In this document: piece after piece, positions 49,424 to 56,884 of the stretch | Position numbering within the stretch: the first letter of the stretch is position 1 | Layout: each line of letters opens with the position of its first letter | Source of the DNA: Martinezella tropici | GTDB lineage: Bacteria; Pseudomonadota; Alphaproteobacteria; Rhizobiales; Rhizobiaceae | Length of the DNA: 64,000 nucleotides | Direction: 5' to 3' | Assembly (NCBI RefSeq): GCF_003287875.1 | Contig: NZ_QMKK01000046.1 | Coordinates: 124,001-188,000 of the forward strand | Translations under genes and position numbers: made by a program | The notes under the pieces: model-generated | Databases searched by the model: none | What the model saw: only the letters and a program-made list of their open reading frames with translations | Told to the model about the DNA's origin: nothing

Positions 49424-50572
49424 ATGGTGAAACACAGGGAAAACCGCCCCGGCCAAAAGGCCGCCGGCGGTCTTGGGGCAAAACCCCGGCGCGATATGCC
49501 CGGCAAGCCGCCGGCAAAGGCCGCGCATGCTTCAAGGCCAGCCAAGCCTTCGTACGATGCCAAACCTTCGCGCAATCATGGCGAGCGGGCGACCGAGCCG
49601 CGTGATGCGGCGTCCGCTCCTGCGGCGCCCGAGCGCCCGCTGCTGACGCGAAGCGGCGAACGGCCGGCCGAACGCGTGCCCGTCATCCTGGAATCGCTGG
49701 GTGCCGGCGATTTTCACCTGATCGACAGCGGCAATGGACAGAAGCTCGAGCAATACGGTCCCTATCGCATCGTCCGGCCGGAAGCGCAGGCACTGTGGCC
49801 GCCGTCGCTTGCCTCCCATGTTTGGGACAATGCCGATGCCGTCTTTACCGGCGATACGGATGAAGACGGCATGGGCCGCTGGCGTTTTCCACGCGAGGCG
49901 CTCGGCGAGACATGGCCGCTGCAATTGCTCGGCGTCGATTTCCTTGGCCGCTTCACCGCCTTTCGCCATGTCGGCGTCTTCCCGGAGCAGATCGTGCACT
50001 GGGCATGGATGAAGGAGCAGGTCGAGGCGGCGAAACGGCCGCTGAAGGTTCTGAACCTCTTTGGCTACACCGGCGTGGCGTCGCTGGTGGCGGCCGCAGC
50101 CGGCGCGGAAGTAACTCATGTCGATGCCTCCAAGAAGGCGATCGGCTGGGCGCGCGAAAACCAGGCTTTGGGCCGCATGGAAAAGCTGCCGATCCGCTGG
50201 ATCTGCGAGGATGCGATGAAGTTCATCCTGCGTGAGGAGCGGCGCGGCAACAAATATGACATCATCCTGACCGACCCACCCAAGTTCGGCCGCGGCCCGA
50301 ACGGCGAGGTCTGGCATCTGTTCGAGCACCTGCCGCTGATGCTCGATATCTGCCGCGAGATTCTGTCGCCGAAGGCACTCGGCCTCGTGCTGACGGCCTA
50401 TTCCATCCGCGCCAGCTTCTATTCGATCCATGAGTTGATGCGCGAGACGATGCGCGGCGCCGGCGGTGCCGTCGAATCCGGCGAACTCGTCATCCGCGAG
50501 GCCGGTCTCGATGGCCATACGCCGGGCAGGGCGCTTTCCACCTCTCTCTTTAGCCGCTGGGTGCCGAAATGA
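49424..50572 (+). CDS. Class I SAM-dependent RNA methyltransferase, RlmI-like
   Basis: A 382-residue protein. The first 80 residues are basic and Pro/Ala/Lys-rich, probably disordered. Then a methyltransferase domain: VLNLFGYTGVASLVAAAAGA (motif I), ITHVDASKKAIGWAREN-like motif II (VTHVDASKKAI), DPPKFGRGPNG (motif IV, DPPK) and the DICREILSPKALGLVLTAYS helix. DPPK with this layout suggests methylation of RNA cytosine or guanine, as in RlmI, RlmK or RlmL. It overlaps the following TrmH-type gene by 4 bp (ATGA). Confidence 0.85.
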   Translation: MVKHRENRPGQKAAGGLGAKPRRDMPGKPPAKAAHASRPAKPSYDAKPSRNHGERATEPRDAASAPAAPERPLLTRSGERPAERVPVILESLGAGDFHLIDSGNGQKLEQYGPYRIVRPEAQALWPPSLASHVWDNADAVFTGDTDEDGMGRWRFPREALGETWPLQLLGVDFLGRFTAFRHVGVFPEQIVHWAWMKEQVEAAKRPLKVLNLFGYTGVASLVAAAAGAEVTHVDASKKAIGWARENQALGRMEKLPIRWICEDAMKFILREERRGNKYDIILTDPPKFGRGPNGEVWHLFEHLPLMLDICREILSPKALGLVLTAYSIRASFYSIHELMRETMRGAGGAVESGELVIREAGLDGHTPGRALSTSLFSRWVPK

Positions 50573-51420
50573 ACCAGGATTTCCGTAGTGACGGCCCGCG
50601 CAAGGTCGGACAGGTCAAGGAGGTCACCTCGCTTGCCAATCCGATCGTCAAGGATATCAAGGCGCTGACGGTCAAGAAGTCCCGCGAGGAAAGCGGCGCC
50701 TTCCTGGCCGAGGGCCTGAAGCTCGTCATCGACGCGCTCGAGCTCGGCTGGACGATCCGCACGCTGGTCTACGCCAAGGCCGCCAAGGGCAAGCCTCTCG
50801 TCGAGCAGGCTGCCGCCAAGACGGTCGCGGCCGGCGGGCTGGTGCTCGAGGTCAGCGAAAAGGTCATCGGCTCCATCACCCGCCGCGACAATCCGCAGAT
50901 GGTGGTCGGCGTCTTTGAGCAGCGCTGGCGACAGCTTCGCGACGTCAAGCCGAAGACAGGCGAAACCTGGGTCGCGCTCGACCGCGTGCGCGATCCCGGC
51001 AATCTCGGCACGATCATCCGCACCACCGATGCGGCCGGTGCCTCCGGCGTTATCCTCGTCGGCGAGACCACCGATCCGTTTTCGCTGGAAACCGTACGCG
51101 CCACCATGGGCTCGGTCTTTGCCGTTCCCGTCGTCAAGGCGACACCGGAGGAGTTCCTGGCCTGGAAGAAGAAGGCTGAGGTTTCCGTTGTCGCCACCCA
51201 CCTGGCCGGCGCCGTCGATTACCGCACCATCGATTACAAGAGGAAGCCCGTCGTCATCCTGATGGGCAACGAGCAGTCCGGCCTGCCGGATGTCCTGGCG
51301 AAAGAGGCTGATGCACTCGCCCGCATTCCGCAGGCCGGCCGTGCCGACAGCCTCAATCTGGCGATTGCAACTGCGGTCATGCTGTTCGAGGCCCGCCGCC
51401 ATATTCTGTCACTTAACTAG
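50569..51420 (+). CDS. TrmH/SpoU-family RNA 2'-O-methyltransferase
   Basis: A 283-residue SPOUT methyltransferase with an N-terminal substrate-binding domain (VKDIKALTVKKSREESGAF, LAEG) and the knotted catalytic domain: DRVRDPGNLGTIIRT (motif 1), VILMGNEQSGLP (motif 2) and IPQAGRADSLNLAIATAVML (motif 3). It modifies a ribose in rRNA or tRNA; the exact site is unknown. Translationally coupled to the preceding methyltransferase gene, so both may act on ribosomal RNA. Confidence 0.92.
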   Translation: MNQDFRSDGPRKVGQVKEVTSLANPIVKDIKALTVKKSREESGAFLAEGLKLVIDALELGWTIRTLVYAKAAKGKPLVEQAAAKTVAAGGLVLEVSEKVIGSITRRDNPQMVVGVFEQRWRQLRDVKPKTGETWVALDRVRDPGNLGTIIRTTDAAGASGVILVGETTDPFSLETVRATMGSVFAVPVVKATPEEFLAWKKKAEVSVVATHLAGAVDYRTIDYKRKPVVILMGNEQSGLPDVLAKEADALARIPQAGRADSLNLAIATAVMLFEARRHILSLN

Positions 51421-51429
51421 CGAGACCCG

Positions 51430-51948
51430 ATGACCGAAAGCGAGACCAACGAGCAGTTGCCAGCAAAGCCGGCTCTGTTTTCCCGGCCCCTGCCGATCCT
51501 GATCTTCATCGTGGTTGCGGTCATTCTCGATCAGGCCGTCAAGGTCATGGTCGATCACTGGCTGCCGCTGCAGGAGATGGTGCCGGTCATTCCGATGCTG
51601 GCGCTCTATCGCACCTACAATCTCGGCGTCGCGTTCTCCATGCTGTCAGGCATGGACGGCTGGTTCATCGTCGGCATGCGGCTCGTCATCGTCGCTTTCG
51701 TGCTGTGGCTCTGGTGGCGCACGCCCGACAATCGCTGGCTTGCCCATGTGGGCTTTGCCCTGATCATCGCCGGGGCGCTCGGCAACCTGATCGACCGCTT
51801 TCTGTATGGCCATGTGATCGACTATATCCTCTTCCACACCCAGACCTGGTCTTTTGCGGTGTTCAATCTCGCTGATAGTTTCATCACCGTCGGGGCAGGC
51901 TGCGTCATTCTCGACGAACTTCTGATGCCGAAAAAGGCGAAAGCTTAA
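51430..51948 (+). CDS. lspA: Lipoprotein signal peptidase (signal peptidase II)
   Basis: A 172-residue membrane aspartyl protease with four helices. Catalytic aspartates lie in LGNLIDRFLYG and VFNLADSFITVG; the NLGVAFSML segment is the conserved third box. It cuts prolipoproteins after lipidation of Cys. It starts 9 bp after the TrmH-type gene, in the same operon. Confidence 0.95.
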   Translation: MTESETNEQLPAKPALFSRPLPILIFIVVAVILDQAVKVMVDHWLPLQEMVPVIPMLALYRTYNLGVAFSMLSGMDGWFIVGMRLVIVAFVLWLWWRTPDNRWLAHVGFALIIAGALGNLIDRFLYGHVIDYILFHTQTWSFAVFNLADSFITVGAGCVILDELLMPKKAKA

Positions 51949-52003
51949 AATTCTAGCGAATCCCTGAAGGCATCGGGAAGAGTGCATGTGTTAGCCAGGT
52001 TGC

Positions 52004-54292
52004 ATGAGCACTCTGGCAAATCTGCAGCAAAAGCTTGCCGCAGCCCAAATCCGCGGCCACACGGGACCGATCGAAGGAGCGGCCGAAACCGAGCCGCCGC
52101 CTGCGAAGCCGATCCCATCATCGCAGGATGCACTCCGCCAGCCGGCCTCGCCGGCAAAGGCGTGGTGGCTGGAAGGCCATTGGCTGAATGGCGGCGGCCT
52201 TCTGGCAGGCGCGGCCCTTCTTGCGATCGGCTTTGCCGGAGGTCCGCTGACGCTTGCAGGCGTTCTCGGTCTTGTTGCAATCGTGCTTGCCGCTGTCGGC
52301 ATCCTCAATGCCCGCAACGCATCGCGCAAACCTGCAGTGATCCCAGCCGATTTCAGCGAAAGCGAGCACGACCGTCTTTGGGAACACAGGGAAAGCACTG
52401 GCCTGCTTGCTACCGTTCATGATGCGCTCGGCGACATCGCGGTCACGCGCAGCATCGATCGCCGGATTCTGCATGCCAACGCCACTTTCCGCAAACTGAG
52501 CGGCAAGCCGCATCCGGAAGGCCTGACTCTGGAAGAAGCCGGTCTCTTATTCCGTGCCGTCACCGATGCAAAACATCAGGATGCCGAAATTGCCACGCCC
52601 GAAGGGCGGCGCGTCTTTGCCTGGCACGATGTCATGTTCCGCGATCCGGCGACGGGGCAATTGTGCATTCAGAGCATTGCGCGCGATGTGACGGAAGAGC
52701 GGCAGGCGGCTCGCCTGCGCGAGGATGCGCGGCTGAAGGCCGAATATAACAGCGCGGCCAAATCGCGGCTGCTCGCCACCGTCAGCCACGAGATCCGTAC
52801 GCCGCTGTCGGGCATTCTCGGCATGAACCATCTGCTTGCCCAGACGCCGTTGACCTTGGAGCAGGCAAATTACCTGACGGGCATTCGCCAGTCGGGTCAT
52901 GCGCTGGTGCAGCTGGTCGAAGACCTGCTGGATTTCTCCACGATCGAGGTCGGTCGCTTTCAATTGCATCCGCGCAAGGAGGCGTTGCGGCCTCTGCTGG
53001 AAGGCGTCATCGAGATGCTTGCCCATCGCGCTCATGAAAAGGGCATCGAAATCGCTGCGAGCGTTGCGGCCAAGGTCCCTGAGAGCATGGAATTCGATCC
53101 GGCCCGTCTGCGCCAGATCCTGTTCAATGTCATCGGCAACGCCGTGAAGTTCACCCAGACCGGCGGCGTGCTTGTCCGTGTCGATATCCGGGAACAGGAT
53201 TTGACGATATCGGTGCGGGATAGCGGCCCCGGCATGACCGAGGAAGAACAGGCGCGTGTCTTCGGCGAGTTCGAACAGGCCGGCACGATCGTGGAAAAAA
53301 GCGCCGGCACCGGCCTGGGTCTGGCCATTTCCGCCCGCATCCTGCGCGAATTCGGCGGCAGGCTCAGCGTCGCCAGCGAACGCGGCAAGGGCAGCGAGTT
53401 CATCATTTCCTTTCCGGTCGGCCTGGATGCCGGGGAGAACGAACATGAGTGGCGCGACATCATGCTCAAGGGATCGCGTGTCCTGCTGCTGGCGCCGGAA
53501 GGGGCCGCAAGCGAGGCAATCACGCAAACCATCCGTACCCTTGGCGGCCATTGCCGGCTGATCTACGCCGGCGATATGGACGACCTGCTGCGCTCGTTCC
53601 CAATGGGCGAGGAGGGAGCGTGGACGGATCTCATCGTCGACCACCGCATGGCGCCCTGGTATTTCAGCGAGGGAACCGCGCTTGCCGTGCCCGGCCTGCG
53701 CAAGATCTTCCTGGTCAATCCGGAGGAGCGCAACACCCATCCGCTCGATCTCTTCGACGCCTGGCTCATCCGGCCGCTGCGCGAACAATCGCTCATCGAT
53801 GTGCTGAGGGGTCGCATGCGAGGCATGGAAAAGCGCGATGCCTTCATCGAAGCGGTCTCCGAGATCGGCATCACGACGCCGGAGGCGGAGGACCGCACGC
53901 TCGATATCCTGCTTGGCGAAGATGATCCGGTCAATGCCATGCTGGTCAGGGCCATGCTCTCCAAGGCCGGCCACAGGGTTCGCCTCGTCGAGGATTTCGA
54001 CGGTCTTCGCGTTCGCGTCGAAAACGCCGAAGCGCGGCCCGAGGTGCTGGTAACCGATCTCAACATGCCCGGAGGCTCGGGTGCCGCCGTGCTTGCGCAA
54101 TTGCGAGCCTACGAGCGTCGGCACGGTTTGCCTCCACTTCCGATCGTCGTATTGACCGCAGACAGCCGCGACTCGGTCCGCCGTCAGGCTTTGCTGGCCG
54201 GGGCCGATGCCGTCATCGTCAAGCCGGTCGATCCCGAAAAGCTGACGGCAACGCTGCAGGGCCTGTCGAGGTCGGTTTTCGAACGCGCCTAG
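52004..54292 (+). CDS. Hybrid sensor histidine kinase with two receiver-like domains
   Basis: A 762-residue membrane kinase. Two adjacent helices lie at about 63-101, a PAS-like domain at 130-235, HisKA with His262 (VSHEIRTPLSG), and HATPase_c with GNAVKFT, DSGPGMT and GTGLGLAIS. A degenerate receiver follows (570-690; LIVDHRMAP, with LIRP in place of the usual KP), then a full receiver (ILLGEDDPVNAM; VTDLNMPGGSG; VIVKPVD). The signal and target are unknown; no response-regulator gene is adjacent. It lies 55 bp after lspA. Confidence 0.9.
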   Translation: MSTLANLQQKLAAAQIRGHTGPIEGAAETEPPPAKPIPSSQDALRQPASPAKAWWLEGHWLNGGGLLAGAALLAIGFAGGPLTLAGVLGLVAIVLAAVGILNARNASRKPAVIPADFSESEHDRLWEHRESTGLLATVHDALGDIAVTRSIDRRILHANATFRKLSGKPHPEGLTLEEAGLLFRAVTDAKHQDAEIATPEGRRVFAWHDVMFRDPATGQLCIQSIARDVTEERQAARLREDARLKAEYNSAAKSRLLATVSHEIRTPLSGILGMNHLLAQTPLTLEQANYLTGIRQSGHALVQLVEDLLDFSTIEVGRFQLHPRKEALRPLLEGVIEMLAHRAHEKGIEIAASVAAKVPESMEFDPARLRQILFNVIGNAVKFTQTGGVLVRVDIREQDLTISVRDSGPGMTEEEQARVFGEFEQAGTIVEKSAGTGLGLAISARILREFGGRLSVASERGKGSEFIISFPVGLDAGENEHEWRDIMLKGSRVLLLAPEGAASEAITQTIRTLGGHCRLIYAGDMDDLLRSFPMGEEGAWTDLIVDHRMAPWYFSEGTALAVPGLRKIFLVNPEERNTHPLDLFDAWLIRPLREQSLIDVLRGRMRGMEKRDAFIEAVSEIGITTPEAEDRTLDILLGEDDPVNAMLVRAMLSKAGHRVRLVEDFDGLRVRVENAEARPEVLVTDLNMPGGSGAAVLAQLRAYERRHGLPPLPIVVLTADSRDSVRRQALLAGADAVIVKPVDPEKLTATLQGLSRSVFERA

Positions 54293-54427
54293 ACATGAGC
54301 ACCCATCTTCGGATGAAGGTTACGGAAGCCGGCTCATCAATGCTCGATAGCGGCCGGCAATAGGGCTCAACCTATGGCAACTGCCGCTGCTAAGTTGGGG
54401 ACGGTGCGTTCATTCGAAAATTGAAAT

Positions 54428-54443
54428 GGGCACACTTCTTGCT
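54428..54443 (+). promoter_or_regulatory. Sigma-54-like -24/-12 sequence upstream of olsB
   Basis: GGGCACACTTCTTGCT has the GG-10 nt-GC core and TTGC block of sigma-54 promoters (consensus TGGCACG-4 nt-TTGCW), 80 bp before the olsB ATG. No activator site or activator gene is seen nearby, and the match may be fortuitous. Confidence 0.3.
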
Positions 54444-54457
54444 TTTAGCAAAGCTGC

Positions 54458-54475
54458 GTGTCACTTTCCTGTCGC
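54458..54475 (+). promoter_or_regulatory. Candidate PHO box upstream of olsB
   Basis: GTGTCAC, TTTC, CTGTCGC: two heptamers with the 11-bp periodicity of PhoB-binding sites (CTGTCAT repeats), each 5 of 7 matching, 47 bp before the olsB start. TATATC at 54495-54500 or TTTATG at about 54484-54489 could serve as -10. Ornithine-lipid synthesis is phosphate-controlled in S. meliloti, which supports the reading. Confidence 0.5.
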
Positions 54476-54522
54476 ACGAATTTGGTTTATGGCGCTATAT
54501 CGGCCCGTAGGGGAGAATCGCC

Positions 54523-55401
54523 ATGTCCATCGAAATCTTGAATCGCGAAGCTCAGGGCGAAATGGTTCAGTCTTCAAAGGCAACGGTTGCACCAGTTGCC
54601 AGCGATGTGCTCGGACGCATCGGAAATCTAGAAACGCGCCTTGCCCGCACGGCGCGCGAAATCGATGCCGCTCAGGCCGTCCGCTACCGCGTTTTCGTCG
54701 AGGAGATGAACGCGCAACTGCCGGCTGAGGCCATGCGTCGCCAGCGTGACATCGACAATTGGGACGCCATTTGCGACCATCTTCTGGTTTTGGACCATTC
54801 GATCGAAGGCGATCCGGAAGACCAGATCGTCGGCACCTATCGTCTGTTGCGTCAGGAAGTGGCCATGGCCAATGGCGGCTTCTATTCCTCTTCGGAATTC
54901 GACATCAACACGCTGCTGGCCCGCCATCCGGACAAGCGCTTCATGGAGCTTGGCCGTTCCTGTGTGTTGCCGGCATACCGCAACAAGCGCACGGTGGAAT
55001 TGCTGTGGCAAGGCAATTGGGCCTATGCCCTGAAGCACGGTATGGGCGCGATGATCGGCTGCGCCTCTTTCCCGGGCATCCTGCCGGAGCAGCATGCGCT
55101 GGCCCTGTCCTTCCTCTATCACAATGTTGTCGCCAAGGACGAATGGACAGTCGGTGCCTTGCCGTCCCTTGCTCGCAACATGGACCTGATGCCGGTTGAA
55201 GCCGTCAATCCGAAAAAGGCGCTCATGGCGATGCCGCCGCTGATCAAGGGTTATCTGCGCCTTGGTGCTATGGTCGGATCGACCGCCGTTGTCGATCATG
55301 CCTTCAACACGACCGACGTGCTGATCGTCCTGCCGATCGCCAGCATCTCGGACCGCTACGTCAATTACTACGGCGCGGATGCCGGTCGCTTCGCAAGCTG
55401 A
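54523..55401 (+). CDS. olsB: L-ornithine N(alpha)-acyltransferase OlsB
   Basis: A 292-residue GNAT-fold acyltransferase that moves 3-hydroxyacyl groups from acyl carrier protein to ornithine, giving lyso-ornithine lipid. RYRVFVEEMNAQL, ICDHLLVLD, VGTYRLLRQEVA, and FMELGRSCVLPAYRNK are family features; PPLIKGYLRLGAM is the conserved C-terminal segment. The neighbourhood (malic enzyme, mutS, glnD) matches that of olsB in S. meliloti. GGGGAG precedes the ATG. A PHO-box-like site suggests induction by phosphate limitation. Confidence 0.92.
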   Translation: MSIEILNREAQGEMVQSSKATVAPVASDVLGRIGNLETRLARTAREIDAAQAVRYRVFVEEMNAQLPAEAMRRQRDIDNWDAICDHLLVLDHSIEGDPEDQIVGTYRLLRQEVAMANGGFYSSSEFDINTLLARHPDKRFMELGRSCVLPAYRNKRTVELLWQGNWAYALKHGMGAMIGCASFPGILPEQHALALSFLYHNVVAKDEWTVGALPSLARNMDLMPVEAVNPKKALMAMPPLIKGYLRLGAMVGSTAVVDHAFNTTDVLIVLPIASISDRYVNYYGADAGRFAS

Positions 55402-55407
55402 CGGATC

Positions 55408-56817
55408 TCAAGGGATCACAAAAATATCGATCGCATCCGTGATGCCGCGAAGCGCGACATGATGCGATTGCGGTTTCAAGCCGCGTGTCGTCAGCAGTTC
55501 GGCGGCGCGGGCATTCTCCAGCACCGCACCCGTGGCAAATATCTCGCTCGATGTCGCCAGATGCTGCACGCGTGAGGCGATATTGACCGTTTGTCCGAAA
55601 TAATCCTGCCGCTCGTTCAGGCTGACCGCGATGCATGGTCCCTCGTGGATGCCGATCTTCAGAAGAAGATCGTCGTTGCCGCGTTCCTCGTTGAGGCTGG
55701 ACATGGCCTCGCGCATCCGCATTGCCGCGGCGAGCGCCCGGTCCGGCGTCGGGAAAGTGGCCATGACCGCGTCGCCGATGGTCTTGACGACCGCGCCGGC
55801 TTCCGCACCTACGATTTCATGCAGGATGCTGAAGTGTGTTTTGACCAGATCGAAGGCCGCAAGATCGCCGACCCGCTCATAGAGTTCCGTCGAACCACGA
55901 AGATCGGTGAAGAGAAAGGTGAGGCTCGCGATTTTCAGCCGCTGGTTGATGTCGATCGTATCGGTCCGGTATATGTCGCGGAAGGTCTGATTGGAGAGCA
56001 GCCGCTTGGCGGTCAGGAACGGCCGGCGTTGGCCGAGCAGGGTATGAAGTGCATCATTGGCGATGCACACGGACGGCAGGGTGCGCACTTCCGTATGGTT
56101 TTCTATGACGATGCGAAGCGGGCCCGGTCTAAGCTCGATCGTGTCGTGGTGCCGATGCATGCGATCGAAGACGAGCGATATGCTCTGCCGCTCCTTGGAT
56201 GGTTCGCCCTTTACGTCGATGAACTGCGCGCTATGGGTAACCGGCTCGAAAACAATGACGAATTCGGCCGGCAGTTGCAGCGACAGGACAGCCTTTTCGC
56301 CCGCTGGCAGCTCCAAGGCTTCCAATAGGAATTCATCGACCTTTTCCTCATAGCCGTCATCGGGAAGATCGACGCCCGAACTCCAGTAGACCTGGCGGAA
56401 ATATTCATGAGGCGGCAAATCATGGGGATTGTGGGCGTCGATGTGGCGCAGCCGCGGACTGACGGTGAAGGTGACCTCGACCATCTCGTCGAGCGTCGGT
56501 TCGTAGCCGGCTGCACATAGGGTACAGCTATAGGTTTCGCTCTGGACCGACTTCAGCGATGTATTGGCATCCAGCACCCCGCCGCATCCCGGGCAAAGCA
56601 CGTTCCAGGACATCTCGAACAGGCCAAGGCGCGCGGCGTGGAGAAAGGCACTGATGGTGTGTTCGTCGTCGAAGCCATGGTCGCCCGCGAAGGCGAGCGC
56701 ATTCATGCGATTGAGCTTGCGGTCGGGCGCCTCGAGCACCATCCGCTCGATTGCGTCGACGATGTCAGGCCGCGCTGAATGGCGCAGCACTTCGAACAGG
56801 GGCTGAGCGTCAGTCAT
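55408..56817 (-). CDS. Class III adenylate/guanylate cyclase with DUF5939-type N-terminus
   Basis: A 469-residue soluble protein. The N-terminal part holds a zinc-ribbon-like segment (CPGCGGVLD ... CTLCAAGYEP, about 78-105) and a DUF5939-type region. The C-terminal catalytic domain (about 300-469) has LTFLFTDLRGSTELYERVG with the metal Asp, VKTIGDAVMATF with the second Asp, and DYFGQTVNIASRV. It forms cAMP or cGMP from the triphosphate; substrate selectivity cannot be assigned safely. Convergent with olsB by 6 bp. Rhizobia typically have many such cyclases. Confidence 0.9.
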   Translation of the reverse strand: MTDAQPLFEVLRHSARPDIVDAIERMVLEAPDRKLNRMNALAFAGDHGFDDEHTISAFLHAARLGLFEMSWNVLCPGCGGVLDANTSLKSVQSETYSCTLCAAGYEPTLDEMVEVTFTVSPRLRHIDAHNPHDLPPHEYFRQVYWSSGVDLPDDGYEEKVDEFLLEALELPAGEKAVLSLQLPAEFVIVFEPVTHSAQFIDVKGEPSKERQSISLVFDRMHRHHDTIELRPGPLRIVIENHTEVRTLPSVCIANDALHTLLGQRRPFLTAKRLLSNQTFRDIYRTDTIDINQRLKIASLTFLFTDLRGSTELYERVGDLAAFDLVKTHFSILHEIVGAEAGAVVKTIGDAVMATFPTPDRALAAAMRMREAMSSLNEERGNDDLLLKIGIHEGPCIAVSLNERQDYFGQTVNIASRVQHLATSSEIFATGAVLENARAAELLTTRGLKPQSHHVALRGITDAIDIFVIP

Positions 56818-56834
56818 CCCCCATTCTACACCTA

Positions 56835-56877
56835 ATTCCCAGGGCAGCCATCATCTTTGTTCGGCTGCCCTAGGAAT
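56835..56877. terminator. Long hairpin between malic enzyme and cyclase genes
   Basis: ATTCC-x-AGGGCAGCC and GGCTGCCCT-x-GGAAT pair over about 15 bp with one mismatch and a 13-nt loop, directly after the malic enzyme stop. There is no T-run, so termination may depend on Rho, or the hairpin may protect the transcript end. Confidence 0.5.
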
Positions 56878-56884
56878 GCAAGGG

